A stretch of 64,000 nucleotides of DNA from Rachicladosporium sp. CCFEE 5018 (taxonomy: Eukaryota > Ascomycota > Dothideomycetes > Cladosporiales > Cladosporiaceae). The DNA is taken from assembly GCA_002077045.2 (NCBI GenBank), contig KZ111141.1, positions 1,480,538 through 1,544,537 on the forward strand, written 5' to 3'. Below the pieces are notes generated by a model that saw only the letters and a list, made by a program, of their open reading frames with translations, made no database searches and was not told where the DNA came from. Positions 20,853-30,993 of this stretch are shown here, one piece after another (positions within the stretch are counted from its first letter, which is position 1; every line of letters starts with the position of its first letter). Position numbers and translations under genes: made by a program.

Positions 20853-23800
20853 TCACGCACCCATCCTCCTCCTCATCAGGCTCTCACTCCCGCCTCCCAG
20901 CTCAGCCCAAGCAGCAAGCACATCTCCCGCGGCCGAGTTGACACTTCCGACACTCGCCTCCCTCTCGACACTTCCTCTCGCGACACCGACTTCCAAGAGT
21001 GCCCTCGGCACGCGCTTCTGCTTCCTCACTTCCAGAGGTCCAACAAGCTGTGGCCCTCGCTTCGACATGCTGAGGTTGACGCCCATCTCGCTGCCAGAGG
21101 CGGTAGGTGAAGCGACACCGTCACTGCTATTGGCGATCTCCACACGGCCGTGGTCTCGAGCGCTGATTCTGCCTGTGTCGTGAAGGAGGGAGTGATGACC
21201 GAACTCGGGCGTCATGGGCGAGGCACGGGAGGTGCTTAGCGACGGGCTGTCATTGCGTAGAAGGCTCGTGCTGGCCTGTGATGGGGTGATGGACGGATCC
21301 GTGCGGGTGCCGGCGGTAGGTGTCGCGGTCGTCGAAGCGAACGGGAAGGGAAAGTCGAAGGGTGAGATATCTGGTGGGTCCAGGAAAGGCGTTCGGAGCC
21401 TTTTAGTTTCCGGATCGCGGGCGACGTAGGGTGAGTAGCTGAGTGCCGGTGATGGCGTGTGGTGACGGGGATCGCCTCTGAGAGTGTCGCGACGCGGCTG
21501 AGGTGATGGCGTACGTCCTTCTGCGTGTGCCAACCTGTTCGGACTGCGTGATGGTAATGGCGGAATGTATGACTCTTTGTCTATACTTGCCGGGTATAGT
21601 GCCGCGCGACCGATACTGCGTTGGCTCTTTCGTCGCTCTGTCAGGGAGGACTGTGGTGGCATCGGAAATGCAACACTGTCTGCTCGGCCTCCGGCAGCGA
21701 GGAAGCGGCTGACTTCGGCTTGCAGTTGTGCAGCACCTGTTGAGCTGCGTTCGCTTGCACCACCGATCGTCGATGGTGAGGGCAAGAGTGGTGAAGCTTC
21801 GACTTTATTGAAAGACTGCGGTGTATAGGTCCGCGGTAAAAGTAAGAGCGCTTCGGAGTGCCGGACCATCGCGTCGTCAAGAACCTTGCGGCTATGCATG
21901 GGCGGTTCGGGGAACTGCGTTGCAGTTGGAGTGTCTGTTGTCAAGTACCGCTCAAGCTTCAGCTGGTGGTCGACATCCTCATGCTTGATCGTGCTCAGCC
22001 TACGGATCTGCTCGTCGCTGAGTTCGGGTATCTCATCGCGACTGCCACGTCGGCTGCGCTCCTTACCTCCCTTCTGTTTCAGGATCTTGAGAGCAGTCTT
22101 CTGAGCTGACTGTCGTCTAAGCAACAGCTGTTCCTGCTCTCGCTTCAACGCCAAGCGGTAGCCCTCAGTAAAGCTGTCTTTGGCCATGGCAGCACGCTTA
22201 TTGCGCATCATCTCCAGCAGTGCCATCTCTTCTTCGGTGACGGCCATCATGTGCGCAGCATCAGAGGGAAAGCTGCTGACTGAGCCATCAGCGGCACTGC
22301 CATCCTGATCTCGCATGGAAGGCTGGGTACTAGGTGGACGAGATACTGCGGCAGAGCTTCGTCCAGTCAGCTGTTGCAGTGCAGCAGCAGTGTGCTTCGC
22401 AGTGCTGCCTTGAGTGTCTCGCCGGACCAGTGATGGCATAGTCCCATCGTCATCCAGCGTGATGGGTATGCTACCCGAAGTTTGCGTCGTCATGTATGTG
22501 TCGCGAGCGAAGGAGCGATGAGTCTGTAGCTGACGTGGAGGTCCAGGCGCACGTCTCACGTTCACCGGAGACGCGTCGCTAACGATGGCGTCGTATGCTG
22601 AGCTGTCAGTCTGGTTCCGAAGTCTACGATCGACTCGCTCGTCTTCAGAGGTATCGGAAAGTGCCAGAACACTTTCGTTGGCGAGGCTCGACGAAGCAAG
22701 GCGACTCTCACGACCTGCACTTCTGTTCCGCGTGGAATGGACTCCTGACTCTGCAGTGTTCTTGCGCGATATCAGTGCAGCTTGAGCGGCCTGTCTGGCC
22801 TGCATCTGCTGTCGAGCCTGATTGATAGCCTGTATGTTCTCGAACACGATGTCATCGGATGGATTCCGTCTCGGATGCGGTCGCGATTGCGGCGGCAGCA
22901 CCTGACTGCTTTTCCGTACTGGCACCATACCCGCGGGCACTCGCTGCCGTTGACTGACAGTGGGTTCCGGATATGGACTGAACGTCGATGGCAAGGCCTC
23001 ACCAGCCGAGATAGGTTCACTGGCTGGCAGCTCGACGGGTGCTTGGCGTTCCTCTTCGTCGGAGCTAATGTCGAACCCATCGAACCAGTTCTGTATACCT
23101 TTGGGAGGTCGCCTGACATTGACTTTGGCATTGTCGAAGACATCTGTCTCGAACACTTTGGGTCGTGTTGCAGATCCATTGGGTACCGATGCTGATAGCT
23201 CGTATCGAGGTTCCTCCTTCACCACTTTTGTCTTCTTCGACGACTTGCTTTTCGTGTACGGTATGGGAACGACATTGAGCGACGTCGATGATCCATTGGA
23301 AGGTCTTGGCGCCGTATTCGTGGTCTCAGGCAGGTTCCGCCTGACCAGCAAATGCGAAAAGTCCAATCTCCGCACTTTCGGACTATCGCGTTGTGTCTTC
23401 ACATCCACCTTCTTCACTCTCCTATCACTCTCCGGTGACGACTGTTTCAACGCCGACTTCAACGGTGGCTTAGGCAAGTGAGACTCGCTCTTGCTAGCCA
23501 AGGCCTGCGGCGACACCTTCCTCCACGCCATGTCTCTCACAGCCGAATCAGAAGTTTGCTGTGAGATGCTCACAGGCGCTCTGGCAGGCTCATAATATGA
23601 GCGCAGGGTGGAGTCGGAAGCTTCCCGGGGTATGTACTGCCGGGAGTCGGCGGTGGAGGGTGCGACGGCGGGCATGCGCGAGCGCTGCATTCCAGCTGCG
23701 AGTGAGCTCTGCTGTGCGCTCGGCCATGGCCTCAGTCCTCCGTTCGTGCCCTGCATCGCGGTCGGAGACTCGAGCGGCAGCTCCTCTGTTCCGATGCCCC

Positions 23801-24131
23801 ACAGTGAGCCCAGCGCCTTCTGCTCGACGATAGGCGTGCGACTTCCTTCGTCCTCGTCGGATGGCGCACTGGTGCGACGGTCGTGTTTCGTCGCACCAAA
23901 GGTTTCGCCGTCTGTGGTGGTCCCGAGCACGCGCTCGGCTTTCGAGGGCGCGTGTGTGTCAGCGCTCGATTCATTCGCGTTGAGATGGCTTATGCTGCTG
24001 CTGCTGAACGACGGCGGGATGCTGAGACGTACGTCGGGCAGCTGCAGTACCAGTCGGTCGATAATTGGACTGGGATCGTCACGAATGTGTTTGCTGGGAC
24101 GGACAGACTCCTTTCTCCCTAGAAGACGCAT
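20853..24131 (-). CDS. Large Ser/Pro-rich fungal protein of unknown function (1092 aa)
   Basis: A single open frame of 1092 residues from ATG 24131. Most is low-complexity Ser/Thr/Pro/Arg sequence. The clearest ordered element is a helical segment near residues 630-680 (EEEMALLEMMRNKRAAMAK, then FTEGYRLALKREQEQLLLRR), flanked by a Lys/Arg-rich stretch. The N-terminal IIDRLVLQLPDVRLSIPPSF may be a short conserved motif. No enzymatic domain or membrane segment is seen. The length and lack of stops make it certainly coding; polarity, signalling or cytoskeletal scaffolding would be typical for such proteins but is not shown. Confidence 0.8.
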   Translation of the reverse strand: MRLLGRKESVRPSKHIRDDPSPIIDRLVLQLPDVRLSIPPSFSSSSISHLNANESSADTHAPSKAERVLGTTTDGETFGATKHDRRTSAPSDEDEGSRTPIVEQKALGSLWGIGTEELPLESPTAMQGTNGGLRPWPSAQQSSLAAGMQRSRMPAVAPSTADSRQYIPREASDSTLRSYYEPARAPVSISQQTSDSAVRDMAWRKVSPQALASKSESHLPKPPLKSALKQSSPESDRRVKKVDVKTQRDSPKVRRLDFSHLLVRRNLPETTNTAPRPSNGSSTSLNVVPIPYTKSKSSKKTKVVKEEPRYELSASVPNGSATRPKVFETDVFDNAKVNVRRPPKGIQNWFDGFDISSDEEERQAPVELPASEPISAGEALPSTFSPYPEPTVSQRQRVPAGMVPVRKSSQVLPPQSRPHPRRNPSDDIVFENIQAINQARQQMQARQAAQAALISRKNTAESGVHSTRNRSAGRESRLASSSLANESVLALSDTSEDERVDRRLRNQTDSSAYDAIVSDASPVNVRRAPGPPRQLQTHRSFARDTYMTTQTSGSIPITLDDDGTMPSLVRRDTQGSTAKHTAAALQQLTGRSSAAVSRPPSTQPSMRDQDGSAADGSVSSFPSDAAHMMAVTEEEMALLEMMRNKRAAMAKDSFTEGYRLALKREQEQLLLRRQSAQKTALKILKQKGGKERSRRGSRDEIPELSDEQIRRLSTIKHEDVDHQLKLERYLTTDTPTATQFPEPPMHSRKVLDDAMVRHSEALLLLPRTYTPQSFNKVEASPLLPSPSTIGGASERSSTGAAQLQAEVSRFLAAGGRADSVAFPMPPQSSLTERRKSQRSIGRAALYPASIDKESYIPPLPSRSPNRLAHAEGRTPSPQPRRDTLRGDPRHHTPSPALSYSPYVARDPETKRLRTPFLDPPDISPFDFPFPFASTTATPTAGTRTDPSITPSQASTSLLRNDSPSLSTSRASPMTPEFGHHSLLHDTGRISARDHGRVEIANSSDGVASPTASGSEMGVNLSMSKRGPQLVGPLEVRKQKRVPRALLEVGVARGSVEREASVGSVNSAAGDVLAAWAELGGGSESLMRRRMGA

Positions 24132-25397
24132 CGCGCCAGTCCTCGTGGCTTGTGTAACATGCAGAGGGAACGATTCAGGCAGTAGTCCGTCTTGACTCGC
24201 CTAAAGTACGATTGCATAGATCTGCTTTGGTGGCGCCTTATGGCGGCAGCCGTACAGCGAGCTACTGCATCTCTGTGTAACGCAGGGGTTGATCCCCACA
24301 AGGAGTGTTTGATGAGCGATGGTCGAAGGAAAGCAATGGTGGAGGTGCAGGTGTTCCAGAGTATGTGCAGTACAGCTGCACTCTGTCAAACACATCGGCA
24401 TAGCTTACAGAAACCTTCTGGTGATCAGACTTTCCTCGTCCGTCAGTATTCCCAATCGCCATGTGCTCCTGGCCCCTGACAGTGCGGAACGAACCATGCC
24501 GTGAGCACTAGCTCAGGTACCACGCGAGCTTACGAAGAATGACTTTAGCTAGCCTGACTTCGAGAACGGCCCAGTGTTCCGCGTCAGACGTGCATTCAAA
24601 GAACGCGGCAGTGGTCATCCTGCAGTCCCGAGACTCTTGCATCGCCATGCTGCGGTTTAGCATCTGGATTCGTGGTCAGAAATTCACATCGTTCAAGATG
24701 TCACTGCAATATCGAGAGATCTCCATTGCAGACCCATTCGCAATGATCTACAACAAGGTTTCCAGGCTCGCTCGGCTATCAAGGTTATTGCTATATCCAT
24801 GCATCAGCCGACCCACGCAATTGGGCATCGCACGACCGGCGCAACTGGGGCAGCTCTCCATCTGCCGCTGCTCATCTTCCGATAATTTTGTGCAGTCATA
24901 CAAAGATGACTGGCCTCATGCTGTACGCTCGGCGAGAAAGCATGCATCTTTGCACTCGAAGCGTTTACGGCGGTATTGTGCGAGCGACGCGGCATAAAGT
25001 AGGGGCGAGTCTGCGTTTGCTGTCAAGCTGATACCTTTGTACACTCGACGGGGGTCTCACTTTCGTTAGATGAAGGTTTAGTCAACGTTCGCACTCTCCA
25101 CGCTGCAGTGAGACATGTCCGGACTCGGTCATTGCGCATGTAGGGACTGTTGACGTGACTTCATCGCTGCTTGGCACCATGTCTTAGAGTGTCGGACCCT
25201 TGATTGCGTTCATGTGTGCGTGCGGAGCGAGCTCCAGCTGTACTTGCACCAGTGGCGGTCTAACAATCTCGTTGCTTCAGCTGTTCCGACATATCGTGCA
25301 GTCATACGCATATTGTTGTGTCGGTCTCCGCGGCTAGTCGATTTAGACGCTGATATTCTGTACCATGATGCGATCGAGATCATCCCAGCACGCGAAT
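24132..25397. other. Intergenic region, 1.3 kb
   Basis: Lies between the 5' end of the 1092-residue gene and the 3' end of the dynactin-subunit gene. Open frames of up to about 150 codons occur but lack motifs and look like chance. Confidence 0.5.
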
Positions 25398-26009
25398 TCA
25401 CCCTCTCCGCTTCATCCCTCCATCAGGCACTAAGCTCTCCAGCGCCTTACACATCTTCCGCTGGCTCGTCAACCTCAGCTCTCTCAATTCCTCGCTGCCC
25501 TCCAAGAGCCCATCTACCCTTTTCCTTCCACCACCAAACACGACACCGAAGTCTCCCACCTTTCCCCCGTCCTCAACAGTCTCTGCAGCGGCTACAGTAG
25601 CGTACTGTCCCACCGTAGCACCCTTCCCAATCCTCGCCTTCACCCCAATCTCACTGCCCTCCCCGATGATGCTGCCCAACACTACAGCACCACTATGTAC
25701 TGCCACTCCCTTCTCGAGCACGACCTCCCCACCCTCACCAGCCGGCAAGCCAACGACGGCTGTCTCGTCTATCGTGCAGTACTCCCCGATCGTCACTGAT
25801 CCACCCTCAGCCCGCAGATGGGCGAAGGGGTGGATCACAGCCCGTTCTCCGATAGTGATTGGATGTGACCCGGTAAGCACCGCGCGCTCAGAGACTATGG
25901 CTGTGGAGTGAATCTTCAGCGGTGGGCGAACTGAAGCTGCGGCAGCAGATGAGGTGTTGGAGGTCTGAGAGCGATTCGAGGTCTGCGAGGGCAGTCGTGG
26001 TGCTGACAT
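25398..26009 (-). CDS. Dynactin subunit 6 (p27)-like, left-handed beta-helix
   Basis: The ATG at 26009 (MSAPRLPSQT) gives 203 residues; the frame is open further upstream only from a GTG. After a Ser-rich leader, the sequence from about residue 30 has hexapeptide-type repeats with I/V/L-G steps (TIGERAVIHPFAHLRA, VTIGEYCTIDETAVVG, GAVVLGSIIGEGSEIGVKARIG), the signature of a left-handed parallel beta-helix. The conserved LKIHSTAIVSERA start and the VFGGGR region with its helical tail fit the p27 subunit of the dynactin pointed-end complex, which helps dynein bind endosomes. A gamma-class carbonic anhydrase-like protein is the alternative fold relative, but zinc histidines are not evident. Confidence 0.8.
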   Translation of the reverse strand: MSAPRLPSQTSNRSQTSNTSSAAAASVRPPLKIHSTAIVSERAVLTGSHPITIGERAVIHPFAHLRAEGGSVTIGEYCTIDETAVVGLPAGEGGEVVLEKGVAVHSGAVVLGSIIGEGSEIGVKARIGKGATVGQYATVAAAETVEDGGKVGDFGVVFGGGRKRVDGLLEGSEELRELRLTSQRKMCKALESLVPDGGMKRRG

Positions 26010-26760
26010 TGTGATGATGTAGATGATGCAGAAATGCAAGGTTACGAAGTCAACTGTGGATTGGGCGAGCGGTTTCTTGCGCACTACACGAGTGATGTTT
26101 CTCGAGCAGAACCACGATGAGTGCCACAGACGGGATATATGTATCTGATATCATGACCGTCCGGATCACATCATTGTTTCGACTTCGTAGAGCATTGTAA
26201 CTCTTCGACGCGACCTGCGGGTCTAAAGGCGCCAAAAGAAGGGAACGGTGTGAAGGTCACAAGATTCAGAAGATGAGCTGGGCTGGCGACACTGGTATCA
26301 TGATGTAGGGAAAGCAAGCCGTACTGCGTATTTGAAATGTTAATGCCTCGCTGCCTTATTGCCTAACCACGCTCGACGTCTGCTGTCCTTCCAAATTTCT
26401 AGAGTCTTCCAGATCCCACACTCAGCCCTCATCTCCGCACCAAGTCCCCTCCTTGATGCTCCTGCCAATGCTCTACGACGTCTTCTGAAGCTGCAAATTG
26501 CATAGCATTAATCGGTAAGTCCAACTGTACTATAATCCGATTCAAGGATCGTTCAACAAGATGAGATATTCAGCTGGCACCAGTCCTAGAAGACTTGTAC
26601 TCTTTTGCTGCGGATTAAGCTAGCACTTACACGTGCAACTCTGATTGAACTATTCCTGCCTATAAGATAGCTACAAAACATTTGATCTAGCAGCTGACCT
26701 AAACAAGCAATTTTAGTCTCAGATCATCGATCGTCAAGCCTCTCCAACAATACCGCGAGC
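26010..26760. other. Divergent promoter between the dynactin gene and AHA1
   Basis: About 750 bp between two divergent starts. No gene is seen. The part next to AHA1 is relatively AT-rich. Confidence 0.5.
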
Positions 26761-27786
26761 ATGGTCCTCCACAACCCCAACAATTGGCACTGGGTGAACA
26801 AGGACGTCAGCGGCTGGACGCACGAGTATCTCGACAAACAGCTCATTGGCCTCTCCACAGAGAAAGATGGTAACTCGGCTGAGATCAGTAAAGTACTGTC
26901 CATGGAGGGCGATGTCGACGTATCACAGCGGAAGGGCAAGGTGATTACCATTTTCGACGTGCGGTTGCAGCTTGAGTATACTGGCAAGGTCAAAGCCAAG
27001 AGCGAAGCAGAGGGCGAGGAGGAGGGGACGGACACAAAAGAAGTCAGCGGGACTGTGACGATACCCGAGGTGGCACACGACACCGAGGAAGACGAGTACG
27101 TGTTTGAGGTGGAGATCTACAGCGAAGATGCCTCGAAGCAGCCAGTGAAAGATCTGGTGAAGCGAGAGCTCACGGCTCAGATACGGAAGAAGCTGCAGAA
27201 GCTTGCGCCCGCACTGATCGAAGCACACGGCAAAGATCTACAACACGCACCCGGCAGCAACCCTTCCTCCGGCTTCAGCACGCCTCGAACTTTACAGAGC
27301 TCCTCAGTCGGCGCGAAGAAGTCAGATACCCCATCAAGCACCACAGCCACCTCGACCTCCGGCAGCAACGTCAACGTCACTACCCTCAGCGACACCCAAG
27401 AGTTCCGCACCACAGCTGCCCAACTCTACCAAACTTTCACAGATCCGCAACGCATCACAGCCTTCACCCGCGGACCTCCAAAACTGTTTGAGGGCTCCTC
27501 CGAAGGCTCCAAGTTTGAGATATTCGGTGGCAATGTATCGGGTTCATTCACGAAGCTCACTGAGCCTACGTATATTGAGCAGAAGTGGAGATTGGCTCAA
27601 TGGCCCCATGGTCACTTCAGCACAATGAAGATCAAGTTCGAGCAGAATGATGTGGATGCTGTCACGATCATGCGAGTCGACTGGGTGGGAGTGCCGGTGG
27701 GGTATGAGGAGGCCACGAAGCGGAATTGGGACGAGTATTACGTGCGGAGTATCAAGCAGACCTTCGGGTTCGGCACGATCTTGTGA
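26761..27786 (+). CDS. AHA1: Activator of Hsp90 ATPase (Aha1), complete copy
   Basis: A cytosolic co-chaperone that binds Hsp90 and stimulates its ATPase. The 341 residues are in one exon. The N-terminus contains the family signature NNWHW at about residues 7-11 and VSGWTHEYLDKQL, leading into the Aha1_N domain (to about 165, ending in RKKLQKLAPALIEAHGKDL). A Ser/Thr-rich linker (about 170-210) precedes the C-terminal AHSA1/START-like domain, starting near TLSDTQEFRTTAAQLYQTF and ending GFGTIL. Length and order match the fungal family. The final 350 nt belong to the inverted duplication and are repeated, identical in protein, at 13465-13814. Confidence 0.95.
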   Translation: MVLHNPNNWHWVNKDVSGWTHEYLDKQLIGLSTEKDGNSAEISKVLSMEGDVDVSQRKGKVITIFDVRLQLEYTGKVKAKSEAEGEEEGTDTKEVSGTVTIPEVAHDTEEDEYVFEVEIYSEDASKQPVKDLVKRELTAQIRKKLQKLAPALIEAHGKDLQHAPGSNPSSGFSTPRTLQSSSVGAKKSDTPSSTTATSTSGSNVNVTTLSDTQEFRTTAAQLYQTFTDPQRITAFTRGPPKLFEGSSEGSKFEIFGGNVSGSFTKLTEPTYIEQKWRLAQWPHGHFSTMKIKFEQNDVDAVTIMRVDWVGVPVGYEEATKRNWDEYYVRSIKQTFGFGTIL

Positions 27787-28204
27787 GCTAGATCTCTCGA
27801 GGGGACCAACAGGTGGAGGAATGACGACGAGACGATCGAATCTACGCATAAGAGCGGGTAGCGTCCGTCACGAGTTTACAGCGCGTTGCGCACTCATGCA
27901 ATGCACTATGAACGGCTTGGGGATGAGCGTTTCATAGTAAGCATCAACTTCACCCAGCACAATCTGCTTTGCGTTTTACTTGCACTTATCCTCGTCAATC
28001 TATTACTCTTCTCACACACACTGTTCGGGCCAGTACAAAAGTTGTCCTGCAGTAGCGTGATCGGGTAGAGCGCTGCACAAGGACAGGGAAGGAGCGACCT
28101 TCGCCACTACAAACGGTATACACCATGACGCGGCTCAGGCTGTACCACCGACTTTGCATCCACTCCCTCACTTCAACACACATCGACTGCCATCATCCCG
28201 TGTC

Positions 28205-29814
28205 ATGGCCTCTACCACGGGCCGTGTCGGCCCAAATACTGGGATGGTACCGCCCGGTGAGCATGATCCGATGCATGAAGTACTGGCTGCCCAGCAACTC
28301 CTGCATACCATGTGGCACAGTAGATCAGGCGAGCCGTATCCTAAGGAGAACCGCACTAAAGGATATGTTGACTCCAGCTTCAACATCATGGTACGTACGC
28401 TGCCAGATGCAGACTGCACGGCCTGGGAACAGCTGACAATGATGATCAGACCCGCCGTGATAACAACGCCAGAATCCCATACTGTCCCGTTCTGGATGCC
28501 TATGCGCCGTGCATCACGTCCCTAGAGCAGCTCAAGAAGATACGCAGTTTTCTCGCCGATTTTTAGGTCTCTTACTCACTACGGTGCAAGATAAATCTCC
28601 GAGATCTCATGGTTGGACAACGCACCAAAGACTCCTGCATCATTGGTCGATGCTATCGCCCCTCCTCGCGATCCTGGGCTCGCTTGGTCTTCGCTATCGA
28701 AGACGAGGCCGGGTCGTTTGGTATTGCTACACTGGAGTACCATCCCCGTGAGACCGATCGATACACCGAAAGTGGAACACTGGTGGCGATCGCACAGCCA
28801 TGTCTGAGGATTGAGAGTCTGTACCCTAAATTTTCAAACGCCTTAGAAGCTATCCAGACTAGGGAGTTCTTCATTTTGAGGATCGATCATCCGTCGGATC
28901 TGTACGTGCTGGAAGGCGATAAGGCAGTCATCGGAAAGAAGTATGCTGCTTTACAGGGGCCACTGCGTGACGCAAGGATAACCGGCACATCCGCAGAGGA
29001 CTACGTACGCACTGGCAATCCCGGATTATGGTGCCGCTTCTCAAACATCAACCACTCGTGCGTTCCGAACACTGCTTACGCATTTCCGGGTGATGTGATG
29101 ATCATTCGCGCGCAGCGCGCCATTGAGAAAGACGAGGAGATTACTTTGTCATACCGGGATCCCGGTGCCAATTTCGAAAATGATAGTTTCGCCCTCAACC
29201 TCTACTTCGAGTTCACCTGCGACTGCACTCTATGCACTGCCGAGAGACAGATAACGCCAGAGGTTCGCAAGCGACGCAGCAAGCTTCAAAGTCAGGCACC
29301 AGAGATGCCTAGTCTGTTTGTTGCCGACAAGCCACAGACGGAGCCAGCCGCTGTTGCAGCGATCAAGCCCATGATCGTACTGCGCAATTGCTTGACAGCT
29401 ACTTTCGACAACAAGTACTTCACGCCCGGTATACCGCGTCGTGGACTCGCCAACGTCCACAGCAAGATTTGCTACCTCTACTACGAGCTCGGCTGCCTCG
29501 ATAGAGCGATTGCTTCCGGTGAGGCTGCGCTGCAGAGTCTCGGCTACCGCGTCCATATCACCAACGTGGGAGACGTCGAGTATCGTAACACCCACGGCAT
29601 CGAACCCACCATTGCGGAAATTCTCTTGATGCAGCTCAAAGAGATCGTGGGAGTGCGCGGGCTAGAGGCCTCAGCGGAGAGGCTGGGCGAGATTACGACG
29701 GACATGCATTGCTTGCATCGCGTCGATCCGAAGGGCTCGGGTCTCCCGCAGTTGGGTCTGCACGCCGGGAGTATGGAGGAGGCGCTCAAGTTGCTCGAGA
29801 TGAATGGCTTCTAA
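28205..29814 (+). CDS. SET-domain (TPR/SET-type) protein, more intact copy B
   Basis: A likely lysine methyltransferase-like protein. Exon 1 (28205-28390, 62 codons from ATG) is followed by a 59-nt intron (GTACGT...CAG, 28391-28449), then TRRDNNARIPYCPV in frame up to TAG at 28564-28566. The frame resumes and stays open to 29814, with ATG 28609. From that ATG, NHSC lies at residues 148-151 and EEITLSYRD near 178-186, both SET hallmarks. The Cys-rich CDCTLC resembles a post-SET motif. A helical C-terminal region (RRGLANVHSKICYLYYELG) is TPR-like. Removing a 51-nt segment between direct repeats AAGATA would join the two halves. Copy A has the same TAG plus further damage. The gene may therefore use an unusual intron, or be decayed. 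Confidence 0.65.
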
Positions 29815-29907
29815 TAGAGTCGAGTGCGCAGCCTGATGTGATTATTGTAGCCCACATGCTCTCATCCGTCGAGTACTAGCGTAGGCATTGTCATAATAGC
29901 GTTGCAC

Positions 29908-30645
29908 TCATGTCGCGTCGTGTCCGTCTGCCTTCTTCGCGAACTCGAACTTCCTCTGGAACTTCCACCACCCTCGCTCATACCTCCAAAGACTCAGCCC
30001 TTCCACAGTGCCCCAATCCCCCTTCCACTCATCACTGACCTCCTCAAATGCCTTCGCCACATCAGCTTCTTCATCGACCTTATTCATGATCGTGTAGTGC
30101 ACTCTACAACCACCCCGATCCTGCTCGCTCAGAAAGCTATCATCAGCCCACTTCTGCTGTAGCTCAGCATGCACAGCTTGTGCTGCCGCGCCACCTTCAG
30201 CTTTGGGGACCGAGATAGCGAAGCCATGTTTCATGCGGAATGGCTTCGCAGCGTGGACATCGAATTGCTTTGTCTGAGCTGCCACCGTTTCAATGTGAGG
30301 AATGATGTTCGACTCTAGTAGACTTCCAGGCAGAGCATGGAGGAGTGTAAGATGTGCAGCGAGCTTATTGAGTCTCTTGGGAAAGTACTGATTTCGCAAG
30401 GCTGTCATGGCCTTGTGGTGGCGAACATCGGTAGCGAGCGTGAGGATGTAGACATCTTCGTCCTTCGATTGAGTCCTCGGAACATGAGAAGGCGAGGGCG
30501 AGCGTTTGATTCTTGGAGGTGCAGATACCTTGGTGATTGTAGGATATGCTGGGATGGGTGTTGGCTTAGCTGATGTGTTGGCATCCTGCTTTGGGAGGTT
30601 CTGAGATGTGATCGAAGCCCAGGAGCTGCCTGCGCCGGATGCCAT
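29908..30645 (-). CDS. 2H phosphoesterase / 2'-5' RNA ligase-like protein (copy B)
   Basis: Partner of 10894-11631, with the same 245 residues from MASGAGSSW. Both catalytic motifs are intact (HLTL and HYTI). The frame is open upstream to 30894 (GTG), with earlier in-frame ATGs. Differences from copy A are few in the catalytic region (for example LFHALPG in A, LLHALPG in B) and denser upstream of this start. Both copies therefore appear functional. Confidence 0.75.
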   Translation of the reverse strand: MASGAGSSWASITSQNLPKQDANTSAKPTPIPAYPTITKVSAPPRIKRSPSPSHVPRTQSKDEDVYILTLATDVRHHKAMTALRNQYFPKRLNKLAAHLTLLHALPGSLLESNIIPHIETVAAQTKQFDVHAAKPFRMKHGFAISVPKAEGGAAAQAVHAELQQKWADDSFLSEQDRGGCRVHYTIMNKVDEEADVAKAFEEVSDEWKGDWGTVEGLSLWRYERGWWKFQRKFEFAKKADGHDAT

Positions 30646-30888
30646 ACTACGGATCAAGCGAGTACGAGATCCTCTTCGCAAGCTGCTGATAATGGGAAAT
30701 CTTGATCGTTCTACTAGCATTCTGATGAGAACATTGTCCGTGCCCAGAATTGCGATTGCGCGGATTCGGCCTTGCATTCGATGTTCGTTGAAGTGCTCAT
30801 CGTGACGTGCATGTCGACTTGAAATTGAGTTCAGATCGATCGACAGGTACGATCTGTAGAATGACTCGTGGTCACGACCACGAACAAA

Positions 30889-30908
30889 CCACACTTACAT
30901 AGGTGTGG
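30889..30908. repeat. Imperfect inverted repeat (copy B of 10631-10650)
   Basis: Same 20-nt element as in copy A, here with one mismatch in the 9-bp stem. It lies between the 2H and MFS genes. Confidence 0.5.
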
Positions 30909-30993
30909 TATGTACTAGAGGGATGTTGATCATCCGTGTGCGCGCTATCTGGATATAAGACCGGCGAACATCTCATCCGAACAGACCAATAGC

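Noticed and set aside
20736..21110. A 124-codon plus-strand frame near 20.8 kb
   Set aside because: It begins in AT-rich intergenic sequence and continues antisense to the 1092-residue gene.
28918..29595. The 99-nt and 189-nt segments as introns present in copy B
   Set aside because: They lack GT...AG ends, are multiples of three, stay open and encode plausible helical sequence, so copy A has deletions.
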